A DNA stretch of 64,000 nucleotides from Pseudohalocynthiibacter aestuariivivens (GCF_011040495.1 NZ_CP049037.1:744001-808000), one strand, 5' to 3'; positions 1-9,403 are shown, numbered from the stretch's first letter. Numbers and translations: made by a program. Notes: generated from the sequence alone by a model not told the origin.

Positions 1-944
1 TTCTTACGGTCCGGCGCGTTCGTAATCTTGCGGCTGATACCACCCCCGCGCGCCGTGTTAGGCATCAACACACAGTAACGACCGGCCAGCGACAGATACG
101 TGGTCAGGGCAGCGCCTTTGTTTCCGCGCTCTTCCTTGACGACCTGCACCAGCAGGATCTGGCGCACCTTGATGACTTCTTGAATCTTATAGCGTTTGGG
201 ACGCGGCTTGCGCGGCGGGCGGATGTCGTCTTGATCGTCTTCGTCGGCGACAACCTCGATGCTGGAATCCTTGCGCGACGCGCGGGTTTTGCTGTCTTTG
301 TCACCGTCACCGTCACTGTCAGCATCACCTTCGGCGTCATCCTCGACGCCGTCTTGGTTTGCGTCGGCATGATCATCGCCACCGGTCGCATCAGGCGTTT
401 CGGCAGTTGCCGCGTCTGCTTCAGGCTCTTCGACCGGCGTCTCGGCAACCCGCTCCATCGGCGAGCTGCCCTCTTCGCTATCGCCAAGGTCAATCGTCTC
501 CATCCCAGAAATCGCGTCCTCGGCCACTTCGGCGGTCTGCACCGCGTCGTCGCTCTGGGTTTTCTCCGCTTTGGAGTCAGTTTTGGAACGCCCTCGCCCA
601 CCGCGCGACCGGCGCTTGGGTTTGTTGTCTTCGTCGTCAGACTTCATCGCCTCGGCATAGGCGCGTTCTTCCTCCATCAGCGCCTCGCGGTCGGCGACGG
701 GGATTTGGTAATAATCGGGGTGAATTTCAGAGAACGCGAGGAACCCGTGACGATTTCCGCCATAGTCGACAAACGCCGCCTGAAGCGACGGTTCGACCCG
801 CGTTACCTTGGCGAGGTAGATATTGCCAGCAAGCTGGCGTTTATTCTCGGATTCGAAATCGAATTCCTCGACCTTGTTTCCGTCAACCACCACAACGCGG
901 GTCTCTTCCGCGTGGGTGGCGTCAATAAGCATTTTCTTAGCCAT
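1..944 (-). CDS. rne: Ribonuclease E (N-terminal part, runs off window edge)
   Basis: Endoribonuclease of the RNase E/G family, the core of mRNA decay and rRNA/tRNA processing. Only the first 314 codons are present. The protein opens MAKKMLIDATHAEET, the usual RNase E start, followed by the first half of the S1 RNA-binding domain (NIYLAKVTRVEPSLQAAFVD). An acidic, low-complexity segment of about 150 residues (roughly 95-250, rich in D, E, K and R) then interrupts the S1 fold, which resumes at QEVIKVRQILLVQVVKE. Such an S1 insertion is known in alphaproteobacterial RNase E. No strong Shine-Dalgarno sequence precedes the ATG at 944. The catalytic DNase I-like domain lies outside the window. Confidence 0.95.
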   Translation of the reverse strand, partial: MAKKMLIDATHAEETRVVVVDGNKVEEFDFESENKRQLAGNIYLAKVTRVEPSLQAAFVDYGGNRHGFLAFSEIHPDYYQIPVADREALMEEERAYAEAMKSDDEDNKPKRRSRGGRGRSKTDSKAEKTQSDDAVQTAEVAEDAISGMETIDLGDSEEGSSPMERVAETPVEEPEADAATAETPDATGGDDHADANQDGVEDDAEGDADSDGDGDKDSKTRASRKDSSIEVVADEDDQDDIRPPRKPRPKRYKIQEVIKVRQILLVQVVKEERGNKGAALTTYLSLAGRYCVLMPNTARGGGISRKITNAPDRK

Positions 945-1436
945 GTTTTCCGTGTGCACCCGGGCGGGCCGGATTGCCCCGGTGGGGCATCGGATCGCAA
1001 GGGGTGTCTGATAAGGGCGATCCGCTGCAGGCAAGACGACAGGCGGGCGCCGGTATCGGCCCCGCTCAATCTGTGTACCTCTGTCGCGCGCGTCATCGCG
1101 GTTCTTCTCCGGCACCTCGACTGAGATGCCCATTCAGGACCGGGCAGTCCCGCGTTTCGGGTGCCTGGCGTGTATGTGATCCCGCATAACGGGATCCAAT
1201 CGGTCTGCTCAGATCCACCGGAAGCGTATCCTGGAAATGTCTGAAGCAGCGAAACTCAAGGGACTGCACCAATGGGCGCAATATCCTGTATCTACCCTAA
1301 TGGTTGCGGCGAGTGAATGACAATGGGCAAAATGCTTGGATCAGTGACTTGCACCGCGAACGCATACCCCTGACACCCGTCGGCTGACACTGACGCAGGC
1401 ATCCTGATCACGCCAGATCCAAGCGATTTTAAACCC
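945..1436. other. Long leader and promoter region of rne (no gene seen)
   Basis: 492 bases lie between dctD and rne, both transcribed leftward. Short open frames on either strand have no ribosome site or recognisable product. The space probably holds the rne promoter and a long 5' untranslated leader. In E. coli the rne leader is also several hundred bases long and mediates autoregulation; the parallel here is inference. Confidence 0.4.
1294..1323 (-). promoter_or_regulatory. Candidate sigma-70-type promoter for rne
   Basis: On the minus strand TTGTCA (1323-1318) is followed after 18 bases by TAGGGT (1299-1294). If used, it gives an rne leader of about 340 bases. The -35 is good and the -10 is weak, so this is only a candidate. 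Confidence 0.3.
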
Positions 1437-2771
1437 TTACAGATAATCCGATCGCTGCAATCCGTACTTGGCCATTTTCTCGTTCAGGGTCCGACGCGGC
1501 AGGCACAGCTCCTCCATCACGGCGGCGATGCTGCCCTTGTGGCGGCGCATGGTGTTGTCGATCAGCATCCGCTCGAACGCCTCAACATATTCCTTCAATG
1601 GCTTGCCTTCAGTGGTCATCACCGGCTGCATGTCCTGATGATCGCTCATTAGCAGCGATACGATGGTGCCCGACCCGCGGCGCGATTGCAGCACCGCGCG
1701 TTCTGCCACGTTAAAGAGCTGGCGAACATTGCCGGGCCACGGTGCTTGCAACAGCTGTGCGGCCTCTTGCGCGCTGACCTGCGGCGGCTCACAGCCGTAA
1801 TCATCCGCGAACTGGTCGGCAAACCGGGTAAACAGCGTCAGAATGTCCTCGCCACGCTGGCGCAGTGGCGGCACGGTGATGCGCAGGCTGGCCAGACGAT
1901 AAAACAGGTCCGACCGCAGCGCGTCCTCGGATGTCTTACCCTCGTCCTGAAGGTTCGAGATCGCCACGATCCGCGTTTCGGGCGGCGTGCCTTCGTCATT
2001 GAGGTAGGTCAATAGCCGTGCTTGCGCGCTGTCGCTGAGTGCCTCAATATCCTCGACCACCAATGTCCCGCCGCGCGCCTCCTCTACAGCAGGTAGCCGG
2101 GTATCCTCGGGGTTCATCGGACCAAAGAGCCGCTTGAGCAGCGCCTCTTCCTCGTGGGCGGCACAAGATACCAGAACGAACTTTTTGCCCGCACGCGCGC
2201 CGACCGCATGCAGCGCATGTGCCACCAACGTCTTGCCTGTGCCGGTTTCCCCGTCGATCAGAACATGGCCGTCCGCCTGCCCCAGATCGAGAATGTCCTC
2301 TTTCAGACGTTCCATCACCGGGCTGGAGCCGATCAATTTTTTCATCAGCTGCGTGCCATCGCTCAACTCGCGTCGCAGCGCCCGGTTGTCCAACGTCAGA
2401 CGCCGTGCATTGGTGGCCTTCTTGGCCAGCTCGGTCATGCGGTCGGGGTTGAACGGCTTTTCCAGAAAATCATAGGCCCCGACGCGCATTGCCTCGACCG
2501 CCATCGGCACATCGCCATGCCCGGTGATCATGATGACCGGCAGCGAACTGTCGGCCCCCATCAGCTTTTTCAGGAATTGCATGCCGTCCATTCCCGGCAT
2601 CTTGATATCGCTGACCACAATGCCGGGATAATCCGGCCCCAGCTTTTTCAGCGCATCCTCTGCGGATGAGAATGTCTCAGTGTCATAGCCCGACAGCGCC
2701 AGCCATTGGCTGATCGACTGACGCATGTCTTTTTCATCATCAACGATGGCGATCTTCATGGCATTGGCCAT
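1437..2771 (-). CDS. dctD: DctD-like response regulator with AAA+ domain lacking the GAFTGA loop
   Basis: Response regulator paired with the DctB-like kinase immediately upstream (29-base gap); such pairs sense C4-dicarboxylates. 444 aa. Receiver domain about 5-125 with phospho-acceptor Asp in VVSDIKMPGMDG and the Lys of FLEKPF. AAA+ domain with intact Walker A (GETGTGKT) and the conserved RSDLFYRL and PLRQRGEDI segments. C-terminal Fis-type helix-turn-helix (GSIAAVMEELCLPRRTL). Odd: the sigma-54 contact loop GAFTGA is absent. LFGPMNPEDTRL runs straight on to EEARGGTLVVEDIE, and Walker B reads VVED rather than LDE. It therefore probably does not activate sigma-54 promoters in the usual way. 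The ATG at 2771 has GGAGGGAC upstream. Confidence 0.85.
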   Translation of the reverse strand: MANAMKIAIVDDEKDMRQSISQWLALSGYDTETFSSAEDALKKLGPDYPGIVVSDIKMPGMDGMQFLKKLMGADSSLPVIMITGHGDVPMAVEAMRVGAYDFLEKPFNPDRMTELAKKATNARRLTLDNRALRRELSDGTQLMKKLIGSSPVMERLKEDILDLGQADGHVLIDGETGTGKTLVAHALHAVGARAGKKFVLVSCAAHEEEALLKRLFGPMNPEDTRLPAVEEARGGTLVVEDIEALSDSAQARLLTYLNDEGTPPETRIVAISNLQDEGKTSEDALRSDLFYRLASLRITVPPLRQRGEDILTLFTRFADQFADDYGCEPPQVSAQEAAQLLQAPWPGNVRQLFNVAERAVLQSRRGSGTIVSLLMSDHQDMQPVMTTEGKPLKEYVEAFERMLIDNTMRRHKGSIAAVMEELCLPRRTLNEKMAKYGLQRSDYL

Positions 2772-2800
2772 GGGCGTCCCTCCGCTCTTGTGGCGCGCCG

Positions 2801-4573
2801 TTACTCGGCGGCCCGTGTTTCTTCCGGTGACTCTTCGTTCAAGATAGGCAGTTGCACTTCAAATACAGCCCCCCCCGCCACGGCATTGCGCGCCGTCAAC
2901 CGTCCGCCAAGGTCGTTCACGATCCCTGATGAAATGGCAAGCCCCAGCCCAACCCCGTCACCGGGTTGCTTGGTGGTGTAGAACGGCTCGAACAGGTTAT
3001 CGATATCGTCGATCCCGTGCCCGTTGTCGCGCAGCGATAGCGTCGCGGTGTCACCTGCCGCCAGCACAATATCAATCTGCGCATTCTCTACGCCCTCTGT
3101 CGCATCCAGCGCGTTGCGCAGGAGGTTGACCATCACCTGTTCGATCCGCACCCGATCCCCCATCACCATCACGGGCGCATCGGGCAGTGCGCGTTCGATG
3201 ATCACCCGCCGCTGGCGCAGTTGCGGCTCCATCATCGCCAATGCAGAAGCCAGTGAATCGCCCATATTTACTGGCTCGAACGTGTCGCCTGAATGGCGCG
3301 CATAGGATTTCAGCTGCTTGGTGATCGCGCCCATCCGTTCGATCAGATCATCAATCCGCTGGAACGATGAAAGCGCCTCGTCCGGTCGGTTGCGGTTCAA
3401 CAGCAGACGCGCGCCCGCCAGATAGGTCTTCATCGCGGCCAGCGGCTGATTCAACTCGTGACTGACCGCGGCGGACATCTCGCCCAACGCGGCCAGTTTG
3501 GAACTTTGGGCAAGGGTCTGTTCGGCCACGGCGAGGTTCTCCTGCACGCGCTCACGCTCGGCAATTTCCCGCTGTAGCCGCCCGTTCAATGCGCGAAGCT
3601 CTGCCGACTCGCGTTGAAACAACGCCATGCGCACCGCTGTCTTGCGGTTCATAAAATAGAACGCCAGCGCCAGTAGAATCGCGAAACCCATGATTTCGAG
3701 CGCCAGAAACCCGTTCACCTTCTCACGCACGCTGCCGTAAGATGTGAAGCTGGCAATCCGCCATCCACGAAACGCCACGCGCCCCTCGACCCGCATCACC
3801 GCTTCGCCCTGCAGATAGGCATCCGCAGGCAATTGGGTCCAGTCCGCTGTGGCTTGTATAGCGCGTTCCATGGCACTGGTGACAGGTTCGCGCCGCAATG
3901 CCGCCGCCTCGCTCAATCCGCGCCAACGCGGCTCTGTCGACAGGATGATGTTGCCCTCGCTGTCGGTGACGACGACCGCATCGGATATGCCCGCCCATGC
4001 GCGCTCGTACTTGGCCAGATCGACCTCGACCAAAATCACACCGACCAGCCCGCCCTGACTCTCGATCCGGCGCGAATAAAAGAAGTCAAACTTGCCCGTT
4101 TCACGCTGGATCAGCTTGAAAACAGTGTCTTTCGACCGGATCGCGTCGATATAGTACGACGCCTGTCGGTGGTTTTTACCCAGTGAGTTTCGATCCGTGG
4201 ACGCCACCGTGCGTCCGTCTTTGTCCAGCAATGTCAGCGAGGCCGCGCTGATCTCATCCACGAATGAGATCAACCGTTGCGTCGATAGCTGGTAGTCGCC
4301 TGAATTCAGAGCTGAAATCAGCGCCGGGTCGCGCGCCAACAGTTGCGGTACAATGGCGTTCTGGCGCAACTCGCTCAGCAAGTTGCCCGAATACAGCACC
4401 AGCCGCAGCTCTGCCCGGTTGCGGGTATTTTGTGTAAAGCGATCCGTCAGCAACCGGTTTGTCACATAGACCGTCGCGATCGCCATTACCGTCATCAGCA
4501 ACAACGCCAATCGCACCCGCCAGCCGGTGGTACGTGTGGGTTTGGTTCTGGTGGAGACGGATTGTTCTCTCAT
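2801..4573 (-). CDS. dctB: DctB-like sensor histidine kinase
   Basis: Inner-membrane sensor kinase, 590 aa, predicted to phosphorylate the downstream DctD-like regulator. An N-terminal membrane helix (about 20-42) and a second one near 290-312 bracket a periplasmic sensor domain of the double-Cache kind seen in DctB. The cytoplasmic part has a coiled linker, the H-box SHELNQPLAAMKTY, the N-box VMVNLLRNALDA, the G-box LRDNGHGID, and a terminal ATP-lid region (FEPFYTTKQPGDGVGLGLA). All catalytic boxes look intact. DctP, DctQ and DctM genes are not in this window, so the target transporter must lie elsewhere. Dicarboxylate specificity is inferred from overall DctB resemblance. Confidence 0.87.
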   Translation of the reverse strand: MREQSVSTRTKPTRTTGWRVRLALLLMTVMAIATVYVTNRLLTDRFTQNTRNRAELRLVLYSGNLLSELRQNAIVPQLLARDPALISALNSGDYQLSTQRLISFVDEISAASLTLLDKDGRTVASTDRNSLGKNHRQASYYIDAIRSKDTVFKLIQRETGKFDFFYSRRIESQGGLVGVILVEVDLAKYERAWAGISDAVVVTDSEGNIILSTEPRWRGLSEAAALRREPVTSAMERAIQATADWTQLPADAYLQGEAVMRVEGRVAFRGWRIASFTSYGSVREKVNGFLALEIMGFAILLALAFYFMNRKTAVRMALFQRESAELRALNGRLQREIAERERVQENLAVAEQTLAQSSKLAALGEMSAAVSHELNQPLAAMKTYLAGARLLLNRNRPDEALSSFQRIDDLIERMGAITKQLKSYARHSGDTFEPVNMGDSLASALAMMEPQLRQRRVIIERALPDAPVMVMGDRVRIEQVMVNLLRNALDATEGVENAQIDIVLAAGDTATLSLRDNGHGIDDIDNLFEPFYTTKQPGDGVGLGLAISSGIVNDLGGRLTARNAVAGGAVFEVQLPILNEESPEETRAAE

Positions 4574-4647
4574 CTGACCAAGGTACGCCCGGGCGTGCCG
4601 CTGCTCAAGTGGTTAGCCATGTAACCGCAGGTTGGCAGCGCGCTGCC

Positions 4648-5316
4648 TTACGCGTCAGCCAACTGCCCCACTAGACCGCTGAACATCGCCGCGCCATCGG
4701 TTCCGCCATGGGCCGCCTCTGCCATCCGCTCGGGATGTGGCATCATTCCCAGCACCCGCCGGTTCGCGGACAGGATACCGGCGATATCCTCAGCCGATCC
4801 ATTGGGGTTGTCGGTATAGCGGAACGCGACGCGATCCTCGGCATTGAGCGCGCGCAGCGTGTCGGCATCAGCGTGATAATTGCCATCATGGTGCGCAATC
4901 GGCACCGTGATCGTGTCGCCTGCGCCATACCCGGAGGTAAAGGCGCTGGCCGCCGTCTCGACTCGCAGGCCAACCGGCTTGCATACATATTTCAGCGCCG
5001 CATTGCGCAGCAGAACACCCGGCAGAAGCCCGGTTTCGGTCAATATCTGAAACCCGTTGCAAACGCCCAGCACATAGCCGCCCTTGTCTGCATGGGCCAC
5101 GACCGACCGGCAAATCGGCGAATTGGCGGCAATCGCGCCACAACGCAGATAATCGCCAAAGGAAAACCCGCCCGGCACACCGATCAGGTCGACCCCGTTC
5201 GGCAGGCTGGTATCCTTGTGCCAGACCATCGACACGCGCGCGCCTGCCCGTTCCAGCGCAACGGCCAGATCGCGGTCACAGTTCGATCCGGGAAAAACGA
5301 TGACGGCCGCATGCAT
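4648..5316 (-). CDS. purQ: Phosphoribosylformylglycinamidine synthase subunit PurQ
   Basis: Glutaminase subunit of FGAM synthase, step four of purine synthesis; it feeds ammonia to PurL together with PurS. 222 aa, standard for the small-subunit type. Class I glutamine amidotransferase motifs are present: nucleophile Cys in [11 protein letters not shown] and the His/Glu pair in MMPHPERM. The ATG at 5316 overlaps the purS stop by one base (TGATG) and matches the family N-terminus [16 protein letters not shown]; the in-frame extension upstream reads through purS sequence and is not used. Last gene of the purC-purS-purQ run. Confidence 0.96.
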   Translation of the reverse strand: MHAAVIVFPGSNCDRDLAVALERAGARVSMVWHKDTSLPNGVDLIGVPGGFSFGDYLRCGAIAANSPICRSVVAHADKGGYVLGVCNGFQILTETGLLPGVLLRNAALKYVCKPVGLRVETAASAFTSGYGAGDTITVPIAHHDGNYHADADTLRALNAEDRVAFRYTDNPNGSAEDIAGILSANRRVLGMMPHPERMAEAAHGGTDGAAMFSGLVGQLADA

Positions 5317-5555
5317 CAGGCGATCTCCACCGAGTAGCTTTCGATCACGGTATTCGCCAGCAGCTTCTCGCACATCGCGTTTACGCTCTCGCGGGCCTTT
5401 TCGGCGTCGGTCTCATTCAGGTCCAGTTCGATCACCTTGCCCTGACGCACGGCGTCAACGCCATCAAACCCCAGCGATCCCAGTGCATGACGCACCGCCT
5501 CGCCCTGTGGGTCCAGAACCCCGTTCTTCAACATGATATGCACGCGCGCTTTCAT
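5316..5555 (-). CDS. purS: Phosphoribosylformylglycinamidine synthase subunit PurS
   Basis: Small structural subunit of the three-part FGAM synthase (PurL, PurQ, PurS). 79 aa, the usual size. Recognised by [20 protein letters not shown] and the central [16 protein letters not shown] stretch. It lies 20 bases after purC and is translationally coupled to purQ by a one-base stop/start overlap. The large PurL subunit is not in the window. Confidence 0.95.
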   Translation of the reverse strand: MKARVHIMLKNGVLDPQGEAVRHALGSLGFDGVDAVRQGKVIELDLNETDAEKARESVNAMCEKLLANTVIESYSVEIA

Positions 5556-5575
5556 GGCAGGCCTCTTTCGCAGAA

Positions 5576-6337
5576 TTAGTTAATAAGTGTCGGGCGTGCC
5601 ATCGGCGTCGCCCCCTTGGGCAGCACACCCAGACGCTTGGCCACTTCCGTATAGGCGTCCGTCAGGCTGCCCAGATCACGGCGGAACACATCCTTGTCCA
5701 GCTTTTGACCTGTCTCGATATCCCACAGACGACAGCTGTCGGGGCTGATTTCGTCGGCGACGATCAGACGCTGGAAATCACCGTCATAGACACGGCCGAT
5801 CTCGATCTTGAAATCGATCAGCTTGATCCCGACGCCGTACATGACACCGGCCAGAAAATCATTCACCCGCAGTGCAAGGCTCAGCATGTCGTCCAGATCC
5901 TGCTGGCTGGCCCAGCCGAACGCGGCGATATGCTCCTCCGTGACCAACGGATCACCCAGCGCGTCGTCCTTCAGGCAGTATTCGACGATTGGGCGTGGCA
6001 GTTGCGTACCTTCGTCCATGCCCAGACGCTTGGCCATCGTACCTGCGGCATAATTGCGCACGATCACTTCCAGCGGAATAATCTCGCAGGCGCGCACCAG
6101 TTGTTCACGCATATTGAGACGCTTCATGAAATGCGTCGGAACACCGATATTGCCCAACCCGGTCATGAAATATTCGCTGAGGATGTTGTTCAACACCCCC
6201 TTACCCTCGATCACCGCCTTCTTCTCAGCGTTGAACGCGGTGGCGTCATCCTTGAAATACTGGACAATCGTGCCCGGCTCGGGCCCTTCATAGAGGGTCT
6301 TGGCCTTGCCTTCATAAATCTTCTTGCGACGCGCCAT
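5576..6337 (-). CDS. purC: SAICAR synthetase
   Basis: Phosphoribosylaminoimidazole-succinocarboxamide synthase, joining aspartate to CAIR in purine synthesis. 253 aa from the ATG at 6337, which has GGAG seven bases upstream and gives the family start [18 protein letters not shown]; the longer frame begins in non-conserved sequence. Family motifs [27 protein letters not shown] and the C-terminal [10 protein letters not shown] are present. It is the first gene of the leftward purC-purS-purQ operon. The gene to its right is divergent. Confidence 0.96.
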   Translation of the reverse strand: MARRKKIYEGKAKTLYEGPEPGTIVQYFKDDATAFNAEKKAVIEGKGVLNNILSEYFMTGLGNIGVPTHFMKRLNMREQLVRACEIIPLEVIVRNYAAGTMAKRLGMDEGTQLPRPIVEYCLKDDALGDPLVTEEHIAAFGWASQQDLDDMLSLALRVNDFLAGVMYGVGIKLIDFKIEIGRVYDGDFQRLIVADEISPDSCRLWDIETGQKLDKDVFRRDLGSLTDAYTEVAKRLGVLPKGATPMARPTLIN

Positions 6338-6490
6338 GATTTCTCCATCCGCAGGCAGGGGCACGAGGTCCGGGGCCGAAGCCCTTTCGTGCATGGCGCT
6401 CTCTTAGTCTATGGACGGGTTTGCCGCAAGCGCGTGTACCATGCCCACAATCTTGCCTGTCGGATGGCAGCACGACAGGCTTGCGGTCGA

Positions 6491-6539
6491 AATTGGTATG
6501 CCGAACCGGGTGGAATGGACCTTTTTCAAAATACCAATT
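6491..6539. promoter_or_regulatory. Perfect 9-bp inverted repeat upstream of the binding-protein gene
   Basis: AATTGGTAT (6491-6499) and its exact complement ATACCAATT (6531-6539) lie 31 bases apart between divergent purC and the solute-binding-protein gene. Half-sites are about four helical turns apart, which suits two dimers on one DNA face; the arms resemble TTGGTATACCAA-like operators. A hairpin role in the leader is the alternative. Confidence 0.4.
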
Positions 6540-6604
6540 GCTGATCTTCTTCTTTCAGGGGCGAAACACCGCCCCAACATCCAAACCCAATAGGAGAAGA
6601 CATT

Positions 6605-7678
6605 ATGCGACCCGCACTGCGCGCTCTATTGATCGGGACGACAGCTGCCTTCGTCTCGAGTTCCGCCTCGGCCGAAACGCTGCGCCTGCTCACTTGGGGC
6701 AGCTACGCCCCTGAAGAAGTGATCCAGAAATTCACGGAAAAGTATCCTGACATCGATGTAGAGGTGACCTTTTCCAACAACGAAGAGATGATCGCCAAAC
6801 TTCGGGCAACCGGCGGTGCCGGATTCGATCTGGCCCAGCCAGGCTTTAACAGGGTGGCTGCCGCTCAGGAAGAATTCGACATTTACAAGCCGATTGACCT
6901 GTCCCGCATCGACACCAGCGTGATGGACCAGACCATGCTCGAGCGGGTCAAGGCCGATACGACAATCGACGGAGAAGCCTATTCTGTTCCACATCAATGG
7001 GGCACGTCTGGCATTATGGCCGATGTCAGCAAGGCGCCGAACATCAGCGGCTGGGGCGATCTGTGCAACGAGGAATACGCTGGACGCACATCCATGCGGT
7101 TGCGCCGGACGATCCTGATCGGAACAGCATTCTCTATGGGGTTCGACCCGTTCTCGCTCTATGGCGATCTCGAGGCCTACGAGGACATGCTGGACAAGGT
7201 CTCGGATAAATTGATCGACTGCAAAAGCGTCGTTAAAACCTACTGGACCGGTGGCGACGATCTCGCAGCACTCATGCTTTCGGAAGAAGTGGTGGCGTCT
7301 GAGACATGGGATTCGACCGCCTACAAACTCTATGACAAGAATCCCAACATCCACTTTGTTGCGCCGGAAACCGGCGCCCTGGGTTGGATCGATGGGTTCT
7401 CTCTGCCGCGTCTCGGCAAGGCAGACGATGCCGCGTATAAGTGGATCAACTTCGTGCTTCAGCCCGAGATCGTGACACTTATGTCCGACAGCAGCGGGGC
7501 GGTGGCTGCCGTAAAGAATGGCATCCAGCTATTGCCCGATGACAAGCGTGCAGCGGTAGAGCTGGCTTTCGGCGAAGAGGAAATCAAGAACATAAAATGG
7601 GCCGCGCGCATTCAGCCAGGGGTCGAGGATCTTGAGGGAATGGCGCTCGCCCGGATCAAGGCCGCCACGGGAGAATAA
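6605..7678 (+). CDS. Orphan spermidine/putrescine-type ABC transporter substrate-binding protein
   Basis: Periplasmic binding protein of the PotD/PotF type (extracellular solute-binding family 1). 357 aa, with a Sec signal peptide (about 1-23, ending SSSASAE) followed by LRLLTWGSYAPEEVIQKF, the typical PotD start, then NEEMIAKLRATGGAGFDLAQP and the late GALGWIDGFSLPR motif. The ATG at 6605 is preceded by AGGAGAAG. No permease or ATPase gene follows, so it works with a transporter encoded elsewhere or as a sensor partner. It stands alone between divergent purC and the zeta-subunit gene. The substrate is inferred; a related amine or organic acid is possible. Confidence 0.85.
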   Translation: MRPALRALLIGTTAAFVSSSASAETLRLLTWGSYAPEEVIQKFTEKYPDIDVEVTFSNNEEMIAKLRATGGAGFDLAQPGFNRVAAAQEEFDIYKPIDLSRIDTSVMDQTMLERVKADTTIDGEAYSVPHQWGTSGIMADVSKAPNISGWGDLCNEEYAGRTSMRLRRTILIGTAFSMGFDPFSLYGDLEAYEDMLDKVSDKLIDCKSVVKTYWTGGDDLAALMLSEEVVASETWDSTAYKLYDKNPNIHFVAPETGALGWIDGFSLPRLGKADDAAYKWINFVLQPEIVTLMSDSSGAVAAVKNGIQLLPDDKRAAVELAFGEEEIKNIKWAARIQPGVEDLEGMALARIKAATGE

Positions 7679-7916
7679 GCCTGTAACACCGCCGGTAGGC
7701 ATTTATCAGACCATCCTCCCGCACATTGAACCACTGTGTCGCGGGGGGATACATAACTTGCGGCGCATATCGCCGCCACAATGGGTTCCCCTCTATCCGC
7801 TCCTGCCCTTATGCCGCGCTTCAGACAGCCGCATCTGTTCGTGGGTCTTGCGATCAGCCGCAGCGATAGGCATATCAGAGCCATACAGTAACGCCAGTAA
7901 CCGAGGGATCTGATCC

Positions 7917-8231
7917 ATGACCACATTCGACGACCGCGAAAATGCATTCGAGAACAAATACGCCCATGACGAGGCAATGAATTTCAAGGCCGAAGCGCGC
8001 CGCAACAAGCTGTTGGGTCTTTGGGCTGCCGACCTGATGGGCAAATCCGAGGACGAGGCACTGGCCTACGCCAAGGAAGTCATCAAGGCCGACTTTGAAG
8101 AGGCCGGATCAGAGGACGTCGTACGCAAGGTCGCGGGCGATCTGGGCGACAAGGCCGATCCCGACACGATCCGCGCCAAGATGGCGGAACTGCTGGCCGA
8201 GGCCAAAGCGCAGATTATGAAAGAACTCTGA
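7917..8231 (+). CDS. ATPase inhibitor subunit zeta (DUF1476)
   Basis: 104-aa DUF1476 protein, the alphaproteobacterial zeta subunit that blocks the ATP-hydrolysing direction of F1-ATPase, characterised in Paracoccus. Diagnostic N-terminus MTTFDDRENAFENKYAHDE, followed by the four-helix region with RRNKLLGLWAA and the C-terminal DPDTIRAKMAELLAEA. GAGGGATC lies upstream of the ATG. Monocistronic as far as can be seen; a GC-rich hairpin (arms 8262-8269 and 8280-8287, no T-tract) follows. Confidence 0.92.
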   Translation: MTTFDDRENAFENKYAHDEAMNFKAEARRNKLLGLWAADLMGKSEDEALAYAKEVIKADFEEAGSEDVVRKVAGDLGDKADPDTIRAKMAELLAEAKAQIMKEL

Positions 8232-8392
8232 TCGCGCGACACTGCGATTCCCGACAGACCGGGCGGCAGCGTGAACCTGCTGCCGCCTGAGCAGACTCAT
8301 CAACATGATGAGCAATATGCATTTGCACGCCTACCGGCGAAATGACACAACACCGACATTGCTAATCAGGCATTACTGATCTGGAGGGTCTT

Positions 8393-9403
8393 ATGACCAA
8401 CGCGCTTTCCCGCATGCTCGCCTCGCGTGAATGGATACTTGCCGACGGGGCCACCGGCACCAACCTCTTTAACATGGGGCTGGAGGCAGGCGAGGCGCCC
8501 GAGATGTGGAATGACTGGCACCCTGACCGGATCACCAAACTCTACCAGATGGCAGTAGACGCGGGCAGCGACCTGTTCCTGACCAACTCTTTCGGCGGCA
8601 ACGCCGCCCGCCTGAAATTGCACGGCGCACAAAAACGCGCGCGCGAACTGTCCCGCATCTCTGCCGAGCTGGGCCGCGAAGTGGCCGATAAGACAGATCG
8701 CGACATCATCGTTGCCGGGTCGGTCGGCCCCACCGGCGAAATCATGGCGCCCATGGGTCCGTTGACCCACGAATTGGCCGTCGAGATATTTCACGAACAG
8801 GCCGAAGGACTGAAAGAGGGCGGCGCCGACGTCGCATGGCTGGAAACCATTTCCGCCCCCGAAGAATACAAAGCCGCCGCCGAGGCCTTTAAACTGGCCG
8901 ATATGCCGTGGTGCGGCACAATGAGCTTTGACACAGCCGGGCGCACGATGATGGGGCTGACCTCGTCCGATATGGCCGACATGGTCGAAACGCTGGATAA
9001 CACGCCGCTGGCCTACGGGGCAAACTGCGGGGTCGGTGCATCTGACCTGTTGCGCACGGTTCTGGGTTTCGTGGCCCAAGGTACCGAGCGCCCGATCATC
9101 GCCAAGGGCAATGCCGGGATCCCCAAATACGTCGATGGCCATATTCATTACGATGGCACGCCCGACCTGATGGCAGACTATGCCTGCCTTGCACGCGACG
9201 CGGGCGCCACCATCATCGGCGGTTGCTGCGGGACCATGCCCGAACATCTGTCGAAAATGCGCGCCGCACTGGAAGAACGCCCCAGAGGCGAGCGCCCGAC
9301 ACTGGATCAGATCACCGCAGCAATGGGCGGGTTTTCCTCTGCCGTGGACGGCACCGGCGACGACAATCCCGAACCATCCCGTCGCTCGCGCCGTCGCCGC
9401 TAA
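8393..9403 (+). CDS. bmtB: Homocysteine methyltransferase component of split methionine synthase (BmtB type)
   Basis: Homocysteine S-methyltransferase domain protein, 336 aa. The barrel begins WILADGATGTNLFNMG. Zinc-binding cysteines sit in the expected places: YGANCGVG in the middle and IIGGCCGTMPEHL near the C-terminus. MetH's cobalamin and folate domains are missing, so a separate corrinoid protein is needed; one lies 1.6 kb downstream (11039). In Roseobacter-group species methionine synthase is known to be split in this way. Annotation pipelines often call this betaine-homocysteine methyltransferase. The tail ends in an arginine-rich run. GGAGGG precedes the ATG. No SAM or cobalamin riboswitch was recognised upstream. 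Confidence 0.87.
   Translation: MTNALSRMLASREWILADGATGTNLFNMGLEAGEAPEMWNDWHPDRITKLYQMAVDAGSDLFLTNSFGGNAARLKLHGAQKRARELSRISAELGREVADKTDRDIIVAGSVGPTGEIMAPMGPLTHELAVEIFHEQAEGLKEGGADVAWLETISAPEEYKAAAEAFKLADMPWCGTMSFDTAGRTMMGLTSSDMADMVETLDNTPLAYGANCGVGASDLLRTVLGFVAQGTERPIIAKGNAGIPKYVDGHIHYDGTPDLMADYACLARDAGATIIGGCCGTMPEHLSKMRAALEERPRGERPTLDQITAAMGGFSSAVDGTGDDNPEPSRRSRRRR

Noticed and set aside
180..1124. 314-aa open frame on the plus strand
   Set aside because: Antisense to rne; its Val/Thr-Val runs mirror the acidic insertion and there is no ribosome site.
8232..8392. SAM or SAH riboswitch before bmtB
   Set aside because: Two simple hairpins are present (8262-8287, 8296-8312), but none of the conserved riboswitch cores could be matched.
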